Assembly (NCBI GenBank): GCA_035551355.1 | Contig: DASZNF010000129.1 | Location: 1 to 64,000 of the forward strand | Length of the DNA: 64,000 bases | Source of the DNA: DATATV01 sp035551355 | GTDB lineage: Bacteria; Actinomycetota; Actinomycetes; Mycobacteriales; Pseudonocardiaceae | Direction: 5' to 3' | Part shown: positions 8,002-17,953 of the stretch, in pieces | How the letters are laid out: every line of letters starts with the position of its first letter | How positions within the stretch are numbered: position 1 is the stretch's first letter | Program-made: the position numbers and the translations under genes | Notes under the pieces: generated by a model | The model's input: only the letters and a program-made list of their open reading frames with translations | The model's database searches: none | Told to the model about the DNA's origin: nothing

Positions 8002-9270
8002 GTGTATCCCGGCCAGAGCAGTGCGAGCCAGCCGTCAGCGGCGGCCTCCGGCGGCCCGGACGGCCCGGCGCTGACCAACGGCGTGAACGGGCACCTGGAC
8101 TACGTGTCCCAGCTGGCCGGCCAGCTCGGCGTGACCGACCCGGTGGAGTCCTACCTGACCCCGGCCATCGGAACCTGGAACGACCTGCACACCGAGGCGG
8201 GCCGCTGGCGTGCCGCGGCGAGCACCGCGACCCAGGTGACCAGCACCCTGACCAGGCCGCTGGGCGGGCTGGACGCGGCCTGGCAGGGGCAGGACGCCAA
8301 CTCCTTCCTGGACTACATGCAGCGCATCGGCCTGGCCGGCAACGATCTGGCCGACGCGATGAACGCGATGGCCGACGCGCTGGCCAAGACCGCCGACGGG
8401 TTGCGCTCGATCGTCAAGGAACTGGTCGATCTGCTCACCGACACCGCCGAGCAGGCCTCGGACGCGATGAGCGTGCCGGTCAGCGGTGAGGCCCGGGCGC
8501 GGCAGTACCTCGACGAGTTGACGCAGCCCTCCAGCCAGCTCTACGAGTCGGTGCGCGACGTGCTGGACGCGTTCGTGCGGATGTGCAACGGGGTACAGGG
8601 CAGCGGCGCGACCGGCCCGATCACCATGTCGCACACCATGCCCGCCTCGGCGTGGGCGCCCAGCGCTCCGGCCGGCCGGTCGTCCGGGCAGTCGGCCACC
8701 GAGCGTCCGATCGACATCACCGGCAACACCGCCCCGGCCGGCACCGCGGCGACCCCCGCCGCCCCGGCCGCGCCCGCGACTCCGGCCGCCCCGGTCACTC
8801 CGGCCGCGCCGGCCGCCCAGCCCGCGGCGGCGGCTGCTCCGGCCGGTGCCGACACGGGGACCGCCGCGCCCGCGCCCGCCGCGGCGCACGCGGGTTCAGC
8901 GGGCACCGCGGGCCTGTCCGGCAGCGCGTCCGGCGGCGTGCCCGGTGGCGGGGACGCGATCAGCGCCAGCCACGAGCCCACCCAGGCCGGCGCGGTGGCC
9001 GGCGCCGTGCAGCAGCCGGACCCGAGCGCGACCCAGGGCCAGGACTCCGGCCACGCGGGCGCGGCCGCCGGAGCGGACGGCGCGGCCGGTGCGCAGAGCG
9101 GGGAGCAGGGTCAGTCCGGGATGCCCGGCATGAGCGGGATGGGCGGCATGCGCGGCGGCCAGGGCGGCGGCGATCAGGAGCACAAGTCCAAGATCCGCAT
9201 CTCCGGCGACATCCGGGACATCTTCGGCAAGCCCGACAAGACCACTCCGCCGGTCATCGGCGAGGAATGA
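8002..9270 (+). CDS. WXG/PPE-like secreted protein with Pro/Ala linker
   Basis: A 422-residue protein with a helical N-terminal domain (about residues 25-185) containing a WXG turn (AAWQGQDANSF, about residue 93). A long Pro/Ala/Thr-rich linker (about 215-330) follows. Then come a Met/Gly segment (GMPGMSGMGGMRGGQGGG) and a short charged tail (KSKIRISGDIRDIFGKPD) ending in PPVIGEE. The start is GTG at 8002. The Met/Gly segment and charged tail resemble those of the 879-residue protein at 25811, suggesting a shared sorting or anchoring signal. It is probably exported by the locus; the final function is unknown. Confidence 0.8.
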   Translation: MYPGQSSASQPSAAASGGPDGPALTNGVNGHLDYVSQLAGQLGVTDPVESYLTPAIGTWNDLHTEAGRWRAAASTATQVTSTLTRPLGGLDAAWQGQDANSFLDYMQRIGLAGNDLADAMNAMADALAKTADGLRSIVKELVDLLTDTAEQASDAMSVPVSGEARARQYLDELTQPSSQLYESVRDVLDAFVRMCNGVQGSGATGPITMSHTMPASAWAPSAPAGRSSGQSATERPIDITGNTAPAGTAATPAAPAAPATPAAPVTPAAPAAQPAAAAAPAGADTGTAAPAPAAAHAGSAGTAGLSGSASGGVPGGGDAISASHEPTQAGAVAGAVQQPDPSATQGQDSGHAGAAAGADGAAGAQSGEQGQSGMPGMSGMGGMRGGQGGGDQEHKSKIRISGDIRDIFGKPDKTTPPVIGEE

Positions 9271-9353
9271 CGCCCGGTGCGGCCAGCTGCTGACGACCAC
9301 GACCGGCAGCGGCCGGTTTCGGGCCGGAATCAATTTGGCATGCCCGGTCAGCG

Positions 9354-9381
9354 TTCGTAAATCGGCAGGTCAGGGTATATT
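9354..9381 (+). promoter_or_regulatory. Candidate promoter of the Panacea-Fic module
   Basis: TTCGTA at 9354-9359 and TATATT at 9376-9381 are 16 bp apart, in a stretch that is AT-rich for this genome. A GC hairpin (GCCGCC...GGCGGC, about 9402-9424) lies in the leader before the antitoxin start at 9454. This is a sequence-based guess. Confidence 0.4.
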
Positions 9382-9453
9382 CAGAGGAAGGAATTCCGAT
9401 CGCCGCCGACTTCGTCGGGGCGGCGGGACGCGAGCCGGGAAGGTGGTGCGGCG

Positions 9454-10044
9454 ATGGCTGAAGTTCATGATGTGGCGGCCGCGCTGCTTGCCGAGACCGG
9501 CTCCGTGACGACGATGAAACTCCAGAAGTTGGTCTACTACGCACAGGCGTGGCATCTCGTTTTTTACGCCGAGCCGCTCTTCGACGACGCGATCGAGGCC
9601 TGGCCGCAGGGGCCGGTGACGCGGTCGCTCTACGAAAAGCACCGTCGGCAGCGTCAGGTGTCGGTCTGGCCGGCGGGTGACCGGTCCAAGCTGACCGCAG
9701 CCGAGCGGAAGACGCTGCGGTGGGTATTGGACAAATACGGTGCGTTCTCAGCGGAATCGTTGTCGCAGATGACGCACATGGATGCTCCGTGGCGGATCGC
9801 CCGGGGCCTGCTCGGTCCTGACGAACGTTCCTCAACGCCGATCGATCGGCAACAGATGAAGCACTTCTACGCTCGCCAGCGCGCCGCCGTGGATGTCGCG
9901 GTGTCCCAAGCAGCGGCGAGCGCGGCGATCGAGGGTGTCGAATTGGACGACGCGTGGCAGGAGAAGCTGCGGTCAGTGGGCAGCGGGTCGGTGTCGGCTG
10001 ACGAGGCGGTCGCGGAGGAGATCCGGCGGGCTGCTCGCTCGTGA
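9454..10044 (+). CDS. Panacea-domain (DUF4065) antitoxin
   Basis: A 196-residue protein with the Panacea/DUF4065 signature near the N-terminus (TMKLQKLVYYAQAWHLVFY, then DDAIEAWPQGPVTRSLYEKH). Panacea domains act as antitoxin modules paired with many unrelated toxins. Here the partner is a Fic gene that begins in a GTGA overlap at 10041, the standard coupling of a toxin-antitoxin operon. The C-terminal third is an Ala/Glu-rich region of no clear family and may contact the toxin. AT-rich patches (a run of six T near 9561) set it apart from its neighbours and suggest acquisition within the secretion locus. Confidence 0.88.
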   Translation: MAEVHDVAAALLAETGSVTTMKLQKLVYYAQAWHLVFYAEPLFDDAIEAWPQGPVTRSLYEKHRRQRQVSVWPAGDRSKLTAAERKTLRWVLDKYGAFSAESLSQMTHMDAPWRIARGLLGPDERSSTPIDRQQMKHFYARQRAAVDVAVSQAAASAAIEGVELDDAWQEKLRSVGSGSVSADEAVAEEIRRAARS

Positions 10045-10618
10045 CCGATCCGTACCTCATCCCAGGCACCGACTGCCTGGAGAACAAGCTCGGCCTCGCC
10101 GATCCCGTGCGGTTGCGGGAGACCGAAGCGCGGATCGTGAGTATCCGGGACGTGCAATTGGCGCGCGAGACACTGCCGGGTGAGTACAACCTGGCTCATC
10201 TGCAGGCATTCCACCGGGCGCTCTTCCGGACGTGTACCCCTGGGCGGGCGAGATCCGCAGGGTCAACATCAGCAAAGACCGGTCGATGTTCGCGGCGTGG
10301 CAGTTCGTCGAAGACCAGACCTCGGCGGTGCTGGCTGGTCTGGAAGACGACAACTGGCTGATCGGCGCGAGCCGGGAGCGGTTCGTGACGCGGCTGGCCC
10401 ACTATTACGGCGAACTGAAGGTGTGTCACCCGTTTCGGGAGGGCAACGGACGTACCCAGCGCGCGTTCCTGCGGCAGTTGTCGGCCGCCGCTGGTTGGCG
10501 ACTGGACTGGTCGGCGCTGGACAAGGCAAGCAACGTCGCCGCATCGGAGCAGGCGTTGGTGGCTGCGGATTTCGGGCTCCTGCGGCAGGTGCTGGAACCT
10601 GTCGTCGTGCGCATGTAG
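10041..10618 (+). pseudogene. Fic/Doc-family toxin, frameshifted
   Basis: The first part (10041 to about 10229, starting GTG) reads like the N-terminus of a Fic protein (PYLIPGTDCLENKLG...FHRALFR). The remainder, with the rest of the domain (DVYPWAGEIRRVNISK and the catalytic HPFREGNGRTQR), is in the next frame to a stop at 10618. A one-base loss near 10229 (CGGACGTG where CGGGACGTG would keep frame) explains both parts; rejoined they give about 192 residues, normal for Fic AMP-transferases. The active-site motif is intact. So either the toxin has been disabled by an indel, the base is a sequencing error, or a -1 shift is used. I see no canonical slippery heptamer there. Confidence 0.85.
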
Positions 10619-10678
10619 TTCAGCTTTCCTCGCGGCGAACTCCAGACCGGAATCAGCTGTTTGCCGTCCCCTCGCCAG

Positions 10679-10705
10679 CTCCGGTTCCTCCACAATGGAC
10701 CGGAG
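10679..10705. terminator. Hairpin between fic and mycP
   Basis: CTCCGGT at 10679-10685 pairs with ACCGGAG at 10699-10705. The convergent fic and mycP genes end at 10618 and 10722, so it could serve both strands. Confidence 0.5.
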
Positions 10706-10721
10706 ATGCCGGGTCGATCGA

Positions 10722-12254
10722 TCAGATGTCGCCGACGCCCTTGGCCCGGCGCCGGGTGCGCACCACGAACAGCGTGGCCAGCAACAGCACGCCGCAGCCG
10801 GCCGCGCCGAGCAGCGCGATCCGCAGCTGCGCCCAGTCGTGCGTGGCGTTCTGGGGCAGCTGCGCGCCGATCTTCGTGCCCGCGGCGGTCGGCACCCCGT
10901 TCTGTCCCGGCACGTCGGCGGTCAGCGCGGACACCGGGTCGATCACGCCGAAGCCGACCTGGTTGTTGCGACCGTCCTGGCCGGACGGATGCTGGGCGGT
11001 GACCTCGATCCGCCGGATCACCTCGGCCGCGTTCATGGTCGGGAACTTCTGTCGCACCAGCGCGGCCACCCCCGCCACGTACGGCGCGGCGAAACTGGTG
11101 CCCTGGATGGTTTGCGGCGCCTGGCTGCTGCCGCTGCTGGAGGGCTCGGCGAACGTGTTGGCCAAGCCCGTGGCCCCGACTCCGGGGTCGATGGAGATGA
11201 TGTCCTCGCCGGGCGCGGCGATGTTCACCCACGGTCCCCACTCGGAGAAGGTGGACACCGAACCCGGGCTCGGGGCGTTCTGGGTCGGCGCCTGCGCCGG
11301 GTTCACCGACGCCACCGACAGCAGGAAGTTCGAGTACACCGCCGGGAACTCGATCTGCGCCACCTGGTTGGGGTTGGAGTTGCCGTTCTGCGGGACCGAC
11401 TGGCACGGGCTGGCCGACTGGCTGCTCGACCCGCCGGACTGGTTGGGGTCGGGTTGCGATGGCGTGTTGCCGGCCGAGTTCACCACGACCACGTTCTGCT
11501 CGTAGGCGTACTGGATGACCGCCTCCAGCCGGAGGAAGTCCGGATCGGTCTGCATCTTGTCCCGGGCCTCGTCGGCCGGGAAGCAGATGTCCACCGAGGT
11601 GGTGATCACCTGGGCGCCCGAGCGCACCGCGTGCAGGATCGCGTCGGCCAGGGTGGCCGCGGTGCCCGCGGTGTTGCTGTTGGCGTCCTGGAACACCTGG
11701 CTGGTCTGCCGGATCGCCATGATGTTCGAGTCCGGCGCGACCCCGGTGAACCCGGCCCCGGAGGGCGTGGTGCGGGCGGCCACGATGCCCGCGGTCAGCG
11801 TGCCGTGCCCGTCGCAGTCCGATTCGCCGTTGCCGTTGCTGACGAAGTCCCCGCCGCCCTCCAGATGTCCGGTCAGGAACGGGTGCGGGTTCACCCCGGT
11901 GTCGATCACCGCGACCGTCACGCCCTTGCCGGTGGCGAACTGCTGCGCCTTGCTGATGTTGAGCATCTGCTGCGCGGGCGGGATGGTGGTCAGCGGGATG
12001 TCGTTGCCGCTCGAGGTGACACAGCCGGACTTCGGGTTGAAACCGGCCAGCGGCACCGGGTTCGGGTTGAGCTGGTTGACCAGCGACTGCACCTCGCCGT
12101 CGCTGAGCACCGGCGGGGTCCAGAAGTCCGGCCCGGCCTGCGGGGTGGTGGTCGTGGTGGTGTCGTCGGCCAGCGCGGGCCCGGCGGCCGTGCCGTAGGC
12201 CAGCGCCACGGTGGTCAGCATCGCAGCCACCCGGAGGGCGGTCCTACGGGACAT
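10722..12254 (-). CDS. mycP: Mycosin, subtilisin-like type VII secretion protease
   Basis: MycP is the membrane-anchored S8 serine protease of ESX systems; it stabilises the complex and processes some substrates. The 510-residue protein has a signal peptide (about 1-29), the catalytic Asp118 (VAVIDTGV), His150 (DGHGT) and Ser387 (GTSFAAP), and the oxyanion Asn263 (NSAGN). A C-terminal transmembrane helix lies at about residues 475-497, followed by an RTRRRAKG stop-transfer tail. A Ser/Gln-rich loop (about 268-300) is typical of mycosins. It lies 35 bases after eccD on the same strand, so eccD-mycP form an operon. Confidence 0.97.
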   Translation of the reverse strand: MSRRTALRVAAMLTTVALAYGTAAGPALADDTTTTTTPQAGPDFWTPPVLSDGEVQSLVNQLNPNPVPLAGFNPKSGCVTSSGNDIPLTTIPPAQQMLNISKAQQFATGKGVTVAVIDTGVNPHPFLTGHLEGGGDFVSNGNGESDCDGHGTLTAGIVAARTTPSGAGFTGVAPDSNIMAIRQTSQVFQDANSNTAGTAATLADAILHAVRSGAQVITTSVDICFPADEARDKMQTDPDFLRLEAVIQYAYEQNVVVVNSAGNTPSQPDPNQSGGSSSQSASPCQSVPQNGNSNPNQVAQIEFPAVYSNFLLSVASVNPAQAPTQNAPSPGSVSTFSEWGPWVNIAAPGEDIISIDPGVGATGLANTFAEPSSSGSSQAPQTIQGTSFAAPYVAGVAALVRQKFPTMNAAEVIRRIEVTAQHPSGQDGRNNQVGFGVIDPVSALTADVPGQNGVPTAAGTKIGAQLPQNATHDWAQLRIALLGAAGCGVLLLATLFVVRTRRRAKGVGDI

Positions 12255-12289
12255 CCGCGGTAGTCCTCAGCTCTCGGAGTCGCAATGGC

Positions 12290-13711
12290 TTACAGGTTGA
12301 TGTTCATGTGCCGCACCACGCTGTAGAGGTTCATCACCCACAGCGCCAGCGGCAGCACGGCCGCGATCAGCACCGCCTCCAGCACGTCCACCGCGCGCCG
12401 CAGCACCGGCGAGAACCGGCGCTCCGGGAACACGATGCCCACCACCAGGGTGGCCGCGCCGACCAGCACCAGCACGCCGAACACGAACACCAGCCGGTTG
12501 GCCTGGCTGGACCCGATCAGCCAGCCGATCAGCAGCCCGGCCCCGGCGATGATGCCGGTGATCATCAGCGCCACCGCCTGGCTGCCGTTGGCGTAGGTGC
12601 GCCCGCGCAGCAGCAGCACCAGGGAGACGGCCGCGGCCAGCAGCGGCCCGGACACGTCGCCGGTGCCCGCGGCCAGCACCGCGGCGATCGCGGCGGTCAG
12701 GCCGCAGCCGACGATCATGCCGGTCATGTACTCGTGGGCCCGCGCGGTGCGCTGCTCGATCACCCGGTAGTCCGGGAAACCGGAGTCCTCGCGCAGATCC
12801 TCGGCGTCCCGCGGCACGTTGGGCAGCGGCAGCTTGGCCAGCTGGATGGTCAGCCGGGGCAGGATGGACAGTGCCGCCAGCGCGACCGCCGACGTGCCCG
12901 CGGCCACCGCGACCGTGGTCGCGCCACTGACCAAAGTGGCCACCAGGAAGGCGAGCAGACCCAGCACGCCGACCGCGGCGGCGGCGATGAACACGGTCAC
13001 CCCGGCGCCCAGGATCAGGATGCAGGCGCCGGCGACCACCGCGACCAGCGCCGCGCCGAGCAGGTAGTTGGCCGCGGTCACCGCGCCCTTGTCCACCGGA
13101 ACCAGGTAGAGCCCGCAGACGAACGCCATGGGCAGCCCGCCGGTCGCGGCGATCACCACGCCGGTGGCCCGGGCCTGGTAGGCGTGCACCACGCTGGCGC
13201 CGACGGCGACCGAGACCACCGCGATCACACCGGCGGCGATGGCCGCCAAGATGCGGTACTTCTCCCCGTCCGGCCCGGCGATCGGCCCGGCCATCAGCGC
13301 GGCCACCGCGGCGGTGATCAACGCCAGCCCGGCCGCGACGTGCCCGAACCGGTGCGCGGTCTCGGTGGTCCACGGCCGGTAGCTCTCCGGGGTGGACTCG
13401 GCGATCGCGTCCACCACGTCGTCGTACAGCGGCGGGGGCGGGTTGTCCGAGCGCTTGCGCAGCTGCAGCAGATCGCCGTCGACGACGCCGAGGGAGGCCA
13501 GGGTGCGACCGGGGTCCAGCGGCGCTTCACCCAGCCTGGCCAGGCACCACCCCCCGTGCCGGGCGCCACCGTCGGGCGTCGCCTCCTTCGCCATGTCCAG
13601 CAGCATCGGCAACAGGTCGGCAATCGACACATCGGCGGGCAGTGCCACGTCGATGCGCGTCCGCGGTGCCACCACCGTCACCCGGCTGAACACCGTCGTT
13701 CCGGTTGCCAC
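12290..13711 (-). CDS. eccD: Type VII secretion channel protein EccD
   Basis: EccD is the polytopic membrane component of the ESX translocation complex. The 473-residue protein has a ubiquitin-like N-terminal domain (about 1-90, including SRVTVVAPRTRIDVALPAD and GEAPLDPGRTLASLGV) and then a run of about eleven hydrophobic helices from about residue 128 to the end. It is divergent from eccC, with about 200 bp between them, and mycP follows 35 bases downstream. Confidence 0.95.
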   Translation of the reverse strand: MATGTTVFSRVTVVAPRTRIDVALPADVSIADLLPMLLDMAKEATPDGGARHGGWCLARLGEAPLDPGRTLASLGVVDGDLLQLRKRSDNPPPPLYDDVVDAIAESTPESYRPWTTETAHRFGHVAAGLALITAAVAALMAGPIAGPDGEKYRILAAIAAGVIAVVSVAVGASVVHAYQARATGVVIAATGGLPMAFVCGLYLVPVDKGAVTAANYLLGAALVAVVAGACILILGAGVTVFIAAAAVGVLGLLAFLVATLVSGATTVAVAAGTSAVALAALSILPRLTIQLAKLPLPNVPRDAEDLREDSGFPDYRVIEQRTARAHEYMTGMIVGCGLTAAIAAVLAAGTGDVSGPLLAAAVSLVLLLRGRTYANGSQAVALMITGIIAGAGLLIGWLIGSSQANRLVFVFGVLVLVGAATLVVGIVFPERRFSPVLRRAVDVLEAVLIAAVLPLALWVMNLYSVVRHMNINL

Positions 13712-13910
13712 CTCACGCCCCCTCGAAAATAGCTGTCGCGGTCTGATCCGTTGGTGTCCGAATTACTCGGAACCGGCCCGCCGGGCAGGCGAGCGCCCCT
13801 AGTATGGCCTCACCGACGATCGCGGGTGTGCGGTTCCGGTGAACATGTCGTGTGGGATTGCTCGACTCGGGGGTCGGCTTGGGCCGCCGGTACAGGGAGG
13901 CTTCGGTTCG

Positions 13911-16900
13911 GTGAGCACGCTGCAGTTCAAGCGAACCGCTCGGTTGGCGGCGCCGCGGCGACCCGGTGGCGAGGTCCACCTCGAGCCGCCTCCGGAGATC
14001 CCCCGCACCATCCCGGGCAACGTGCTGATGAAGGCGCTGCCGGTGGTCATGATCGTGGCCTCCGTCGGAATGATGGCCTTCATGATGGAGGCGACCAAGA
14101 ACCCGACCTCCCTCATGATGGGCGGCATGATGCTGATCGGCACGGTCGGCATGATGGCCGGCGGTGGCGGCCGGGGCGGTGGCGCCAAGAAGGCCGAGAT
14201 GAACGAGGACCGCAAGGACTACCTGCGCTACCTCGGCCAGATGCGCGACCGGGCCCGCGAGGCCACCCAGGAACAGCGGGCCGAGCGCGAATGGGTGCAC
14301 CCGGATCCGCAGGCCCTGTGGTCGATCGCGACCAGCAGGCGGATGTGGGAGCGGCGGCCCAACGACGGCGATTTCATGCACCTGCGGGTCGGGCGGGGCG
14401 CGCAGCGGCTGGACACCCGGCTGGTGCCGCCGCAGACCGGTCCGGTGGAGGAACTGGAGCCGATCGCCACGCTGGCCCTGCGCCGGTTCGTGCGGGCGCA
14501 CTCGATCGTGCCGGAACTGCCGGTGTCCATCGCGGTGCGCAGCTTCGCCGCCATCAGCCTTTCCGGTGAAATCCAGCAGATTCGCGATCTCGGGCGGACC
14601 ATGGTCGCCCAGCTGGCCACCTTCCACACCCCGGACGACCTGCTCATCGCGGTGGTGTCCGGGCGCCGGACCAAGGCCGAGTGGGAATGGGTCAAGTGGC
14701 TGCCGCACGCCCAGCACCCCACCCTGCTGGACGGCATCGGCCAGCTGCGCATGATGCACGGCTCGCTGGGTCAGGTCGAGGGCTGGCTGTCCGAGGAACT
14801 GCGCGACCGGCCCCGGTTCACCCGCGGCGGCACGCAGGCCGGCCCGGATGGCCCGCACGTGCTGATCGTGATCGACGACGGCGAGGTCACCCTCGAGGAG
14901 AACATCATCCTGGAGGAGGGCGTCCAGGGCGTGACGCTGCTGGACCTGTCCGACTCGCTGGGCGCGCTGCCCGCCCGCCGCGGTCTGCGGCTGGTGGTCG
15001 AGGACGGCCGGCTGGGCGCGCGCAGCGCCGCGGGTGTGGAGTGGTTCGGCTACCCGGACGCGATGACCGTGCCCGAGGCCGAGGCCGTGGCCCGGCGCAT
15101 CTCCCCGTACCGGATGGGCGCGCTGCAGGACTCCGGCGACGAGGAGCCGCTCTCGTCCAACCCGGGGATGCTGGACATGCTGGGCATCCCGGGCGACCCG
15201 ATGACCTTCGACGTGCAGACGGCCTGGCGGCCGCGGCCGGTGCGGGACCGCTACCGGGTGCCCTTCGGCATCGGCGAGCAGGGCCAGGCCGTCGAGCTGG
15301 ACATCAAGGAAGCGGCCATGGAGGGCATGGGCCCGCACGGCCTGTGCGTGGGTGCGACCGGTTCCGGTAAGTCGGAGTTCCTGCGCACCCTGGTGCTGGC
15401 CATGCTGGCCACCCACTCCTCGTCCGCGCTGAACATGATCCTGGTGGACTTCAAGGGTGGCGCGACGTTCCAGGGCTTCGACGAGGCCCCGCACGTGGCG
15501 GCGACCATCACCAACCTGGCCGGCGACCTGACTCTGGTCGACCGCATGAAGGACGCCATCGCCGGTGAGGTGAACCGGCGGCAGGAGCTGCTGTCCAAGG
15601 CGAACGCCAAGAACGTGTGGGACTACGAGAAGATGCGCGAGAACGGCGCCGATCTCGACCCGCTGCCCGCGTTGTTCATCTGCATCGACGAGTTCTCCGA
15701 GATGCTGACCGCGAAGCCGGACTTCATCGACATCTTCCTGCAGATCGGCCGCGTCGGCCGGTCGCTGCAGATGCACATGCTGCTCGCCTCGCAGCGACTG
15801 GAGGAAGGCAAGCTGCGCGGCCTGGACACCTATCTGTCCTACCGCATCGGTCTGAAGACGTTCTCCGCGTCGGAGTCGCGGGCCGCGATCGGCGTGCCGG
15901 ACGCATTCGAACTGCCGCCCATCCCCGGTTCGGGCTACCTGGCCATCCAGGGTGAGCCGATGATCCGGTTCAAGGCGGCCTACGTGTCCGGTCCGTACCG
16001 GCCGGCGGGCATGCAGGTGTCCGGTCCGAGCGCGCCGATCAGCAGCGACCGGCGGCCCAAGCTGTTCGTGCCGGACTTCATCGAGATCCCCAAGGAACCC
16101 GAGAAGCCCAAGGAAGCGCCCAAGCCGAAGGAAGAGGAGAAGAACGAGCCCAGCCAGCTGGAGATCATCGTCCGGCGGTTCAACGGCCAGGGCCCGTCCG
16201 CGCACGAGGTGTGGCTGCCGCCGCTGAGCGAGCCGCCCTCGATCGACCAGTTCCTGCCGCCGCTGCAGCCGACCGAGCACCGCGGCCTGTCGGCGGAGGG
16301 TTTCTTCGGCAACGGCCGGTTGCAGATCCCGCTCGGCATGGTGGACAAGCCGTTCGAGCAGCGCCGCGATCTGCTCTGGGCCGACTTCTCCGGTGCGGCC
16401 GGACACGGCGCGATCGTGGGTGGTCCGCAGGCCGGCAAGTCGATGATGCTGCGCACCCTGGTCATGTCCATGGCGGTCACGCACACCCCGGAGGAAGTGC
16501 AGTTCTACTGCCTTGACCTCGGTGGTGGCACGCTGGCCACGCTCACCGGCCTGCCGCACGTGGGTGGCGTGGCCGGCCGTCTCGACCCCGACCTGGCCCG
16601 CCGGATGGTGGCCGAGATGACCACTCTGGTGGCCGAGCGAGAGCAGCGCTTCCGGGACGCCGGGATCGACTCGATGACCGAGTTCCGCAATCGCAAGCGG
16701 CGCGGCGAGCTGCCCGACGACCTGTTCGGCGACGCGTTCCTGCTGGTGGACGGCTGGATGAACTTCCGGCAGGAGTTCGAGTCGCTGGAGCAGCAGGTCA
16801 TCGCGCTGGCCGCGCAGGGCCTGTCCTTCGGTGTGCACGTGGTGGTGGCGGCCAACCGGTGGGCGGAGATCCGGCCGGCGATGAAGGACCTGATCGCCAC

Positions 16901-17888
16901 CCGGTTCGAGCTGCGGCTGGGCGACCCGTCGGAGTCCGAAGTGGACCGCCGGGTCGCGGTGAACGTGCCGGCCGGTCGGCCCGGTCGCGGTCTGACCCGG
17001 GACAAGCTGCACTTCCTGACCGGCCTGCCGCGCATCGACTCGTCCAGCGACGCGGAGAACGTGGCGGCCGGGGTGCAGGACGCGACCGCGAAGATCCGTA
17101 GTTCGTGGCGCGGCCGGCAGGCGCCGAGGGTGCGGCTGCTGCCCGATCTGCTGTCCTACGACCAGTTGCAGATCCCGGCGCAGCTGCCGAAGAAGGACAT
17201 GATCCCGATCGGCGTGAACGAGGACGAGCTGGCGCCGGTGTACCTGGACTTCGACTCGGAGCCGCACTTCGTGGCGTTCGCCGACGGCGAGTCCGGCAAG
17301 ACCAACCTGCTGCGCACGATCATCCGCGGTATCACCAGCCACTACACGGCCAAGGAGGCCGTGATCCTGCTGGTCGACTACCGGCGCACGCTGCTGGGCT
17401 ACATCACCTCGGATCACATGCTCGGCTACGCGGTGTCCGGCAACCAGTTGCAGGGCATGGTCAAGGACGTGCGGGACTCGATGACCGGCCGGTTGCCCGG
17501 TCCGGACGTGACCCAGGAACAGCTGCGCAACCGGTCCTGGTGGAAGGGCCCGGAGCTGTTCGTGATCGTGGACGACTACGACCTGGTGGCCACCCAGGGC
17601 GGGAACCCGCTGCAGCCGCTGTCGGAGTTCCTGGCCCAGGCCAAGGACGTCGGCCTGCACATGATCGTCATGCGGCGCACCGGTGGCGCGTCGCGGTCCA
17701 CCTACGACCCGGTGATCGGCAAGCTGAAGGAGATCTCCAGCCCGGGTCTGGTGATGAGCGGGTCCAAGGACGAGGGCGTGCTGTGGGGCACGATCAAGCC
17801 GAGCGCCCAGCCGCCCGGCCGGGGCACCATCGTCACCCGCAAACTGGGCCAGCAGCGCATGCAGGTCGCATGGATCCAGCCGGACTGA
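13911..17888 (+). CDS. eccC: Type VII secretion ATPase EccC (FtsK/SpoIIIE type)
   Basis: EccC is the motor ATPase that recognises and drives export of WXG100 substrates. The protein (about 1325 residues) is a single chain, not split into Ca and Cb. Two transmembrane helices lie near residues 36-85, followed by three P-loop domains: GATGSGKS at 481-488 (canonical), GGPQAGKS at 837-844 and DGESGKT at 1125-1131. The linker at about 720-755 is rich in Lys, Pro and Glu. I start it at GTG 13911, which has CAGGGAGG 10 bases upstream; an in-frame ATG at 13839 would add 24 residues of non-conserved sequence. The locus lies in the ESX-4 position. Confidence 0.97.
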   Translation: MSTLQFKRTARLAAPRRPGGEVHLEPPPEIPRTIPGNVLMKALPVVMIVASVGMMAFMMEATKNPTSLMMGGMMLIGTVGMMAGGGGRGGGAKKAEMNEDRKDYLRYLGQMRDRAREATQEQRAEREWVHPDPQALWSIATSRRMWERRPNDGDFMHLRVGRGAQRLDTRLVPPQTGPVEELEPIATLALRRFVRAHSIVPELPVSIAVRSFAAISLSGEIQQIRDLGRTMVAQLATFHTPDDLLIAVVSGRRTKAEWEWVKWLPHAQHPTLLDGIGQLRMMHGSLGQVEGWLSEELRDRPRFTRGGTQAGPDGPHVLIVIDDGEVTLEENIILEEGVQGVTLLDLSDSLGALPARRGLRLVVEDGRLGARSAAGVEWFGYPDAMTVPEAEAVARRISPYRMGALQDSGDEEPLSSNPGMLDMLGIPGDPMTFDVQTAWRPRPVRDRYRVPFGIGEQGQAVELDIKEAAMEGMGPHGLCVGATGSGKSEFLRTLVLAMLATHSSSALNMILVDFKGGATFQGFDEAPHVAATITNLAGDLTLVDRMKDAIAGEVNRRQELLSKANAKNVWDYEKMRENGADLDPLPALFICIDEFSEMLTAKPDFIDIFLQIGRVGRSLQMHMLLASQRLEEGKLRGLDTYLSYRIGLKTFSASESRAAIGVPDAFELPPIPGSGYLAIQGEPMIRFKAAYVSGPYRPAGMQVSGPSAPISSDRRPKLFVPDFIEIPKEPEKPKEAPKPKEEEKNEPSQLEIIVRRFNGQGPSAHEVWLPPLSEPPSIDQFLPPLQPTEHRGLSAEGFFGNGRLQIPLGMVDKPFEQRRDLLWADFSGAAGHGAIVGGPQAGKSMMLRTLVMSMAVTHTPEEVQFYCLDLGGGTLATLTGLPHVGGVAGRLDPDLARRMVAEMTTLVAEREQRFRDAGIDSMTEFRNRKRRGELPDDLFGDAFLLVDGWMNFRQEFESLEQQVIALAAQGLSFGVHVVVAANRWAEIRPAMKDLIATRFELRLGDPSESEVDRRVAVNVPAGRPGRGLTRDKLHFLTGLPRIDSSSDAENVAAGVQDATAKIRSSWRGRQAPRVRLLPDLLSYDQLQIPAQLPKKDMIPIGVNEDELAPVYLDFDSEPHFVAFADGESGKTNLLRTIIRGITSHYTAKEAVILLVDYRRTLLGYITSDHMLGYAVSGNQLQGMVKDVRDSMTGRLPGPDVTQEQLRNRSWWKGPELFVIVDDYDLVATQGGNPLQPLSEFLAQAKDVGLHMIVMRRTGGASRSTYDPVIGKLKEISSPGLVMSGSKDEGVLWGTIKPSAQPPGRGTIVTRKLGQQRMQVAWIQPD

Positions 17889-17901
17889 CCAACAGGTGTG
17901 A

Positions 17902-17953
17902 CGTCCCCAGGCCGGCCGGTACCCCACGCGGGCACCGGCGCGGTCTGGGGACG
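17902..17953 (+). terminator. Nested inverted repeat after eccC
   Basis: Outer arms 17902-17910 and 17945-17953 (CGTCCCCAG/CTGGGGACG) enclose inner arms 17915-17920 and 17934-17939 (GCCGGT/ACCGGC). It starts 13 bases after the eccC stop and has no T tract. Confidence 0.6.
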
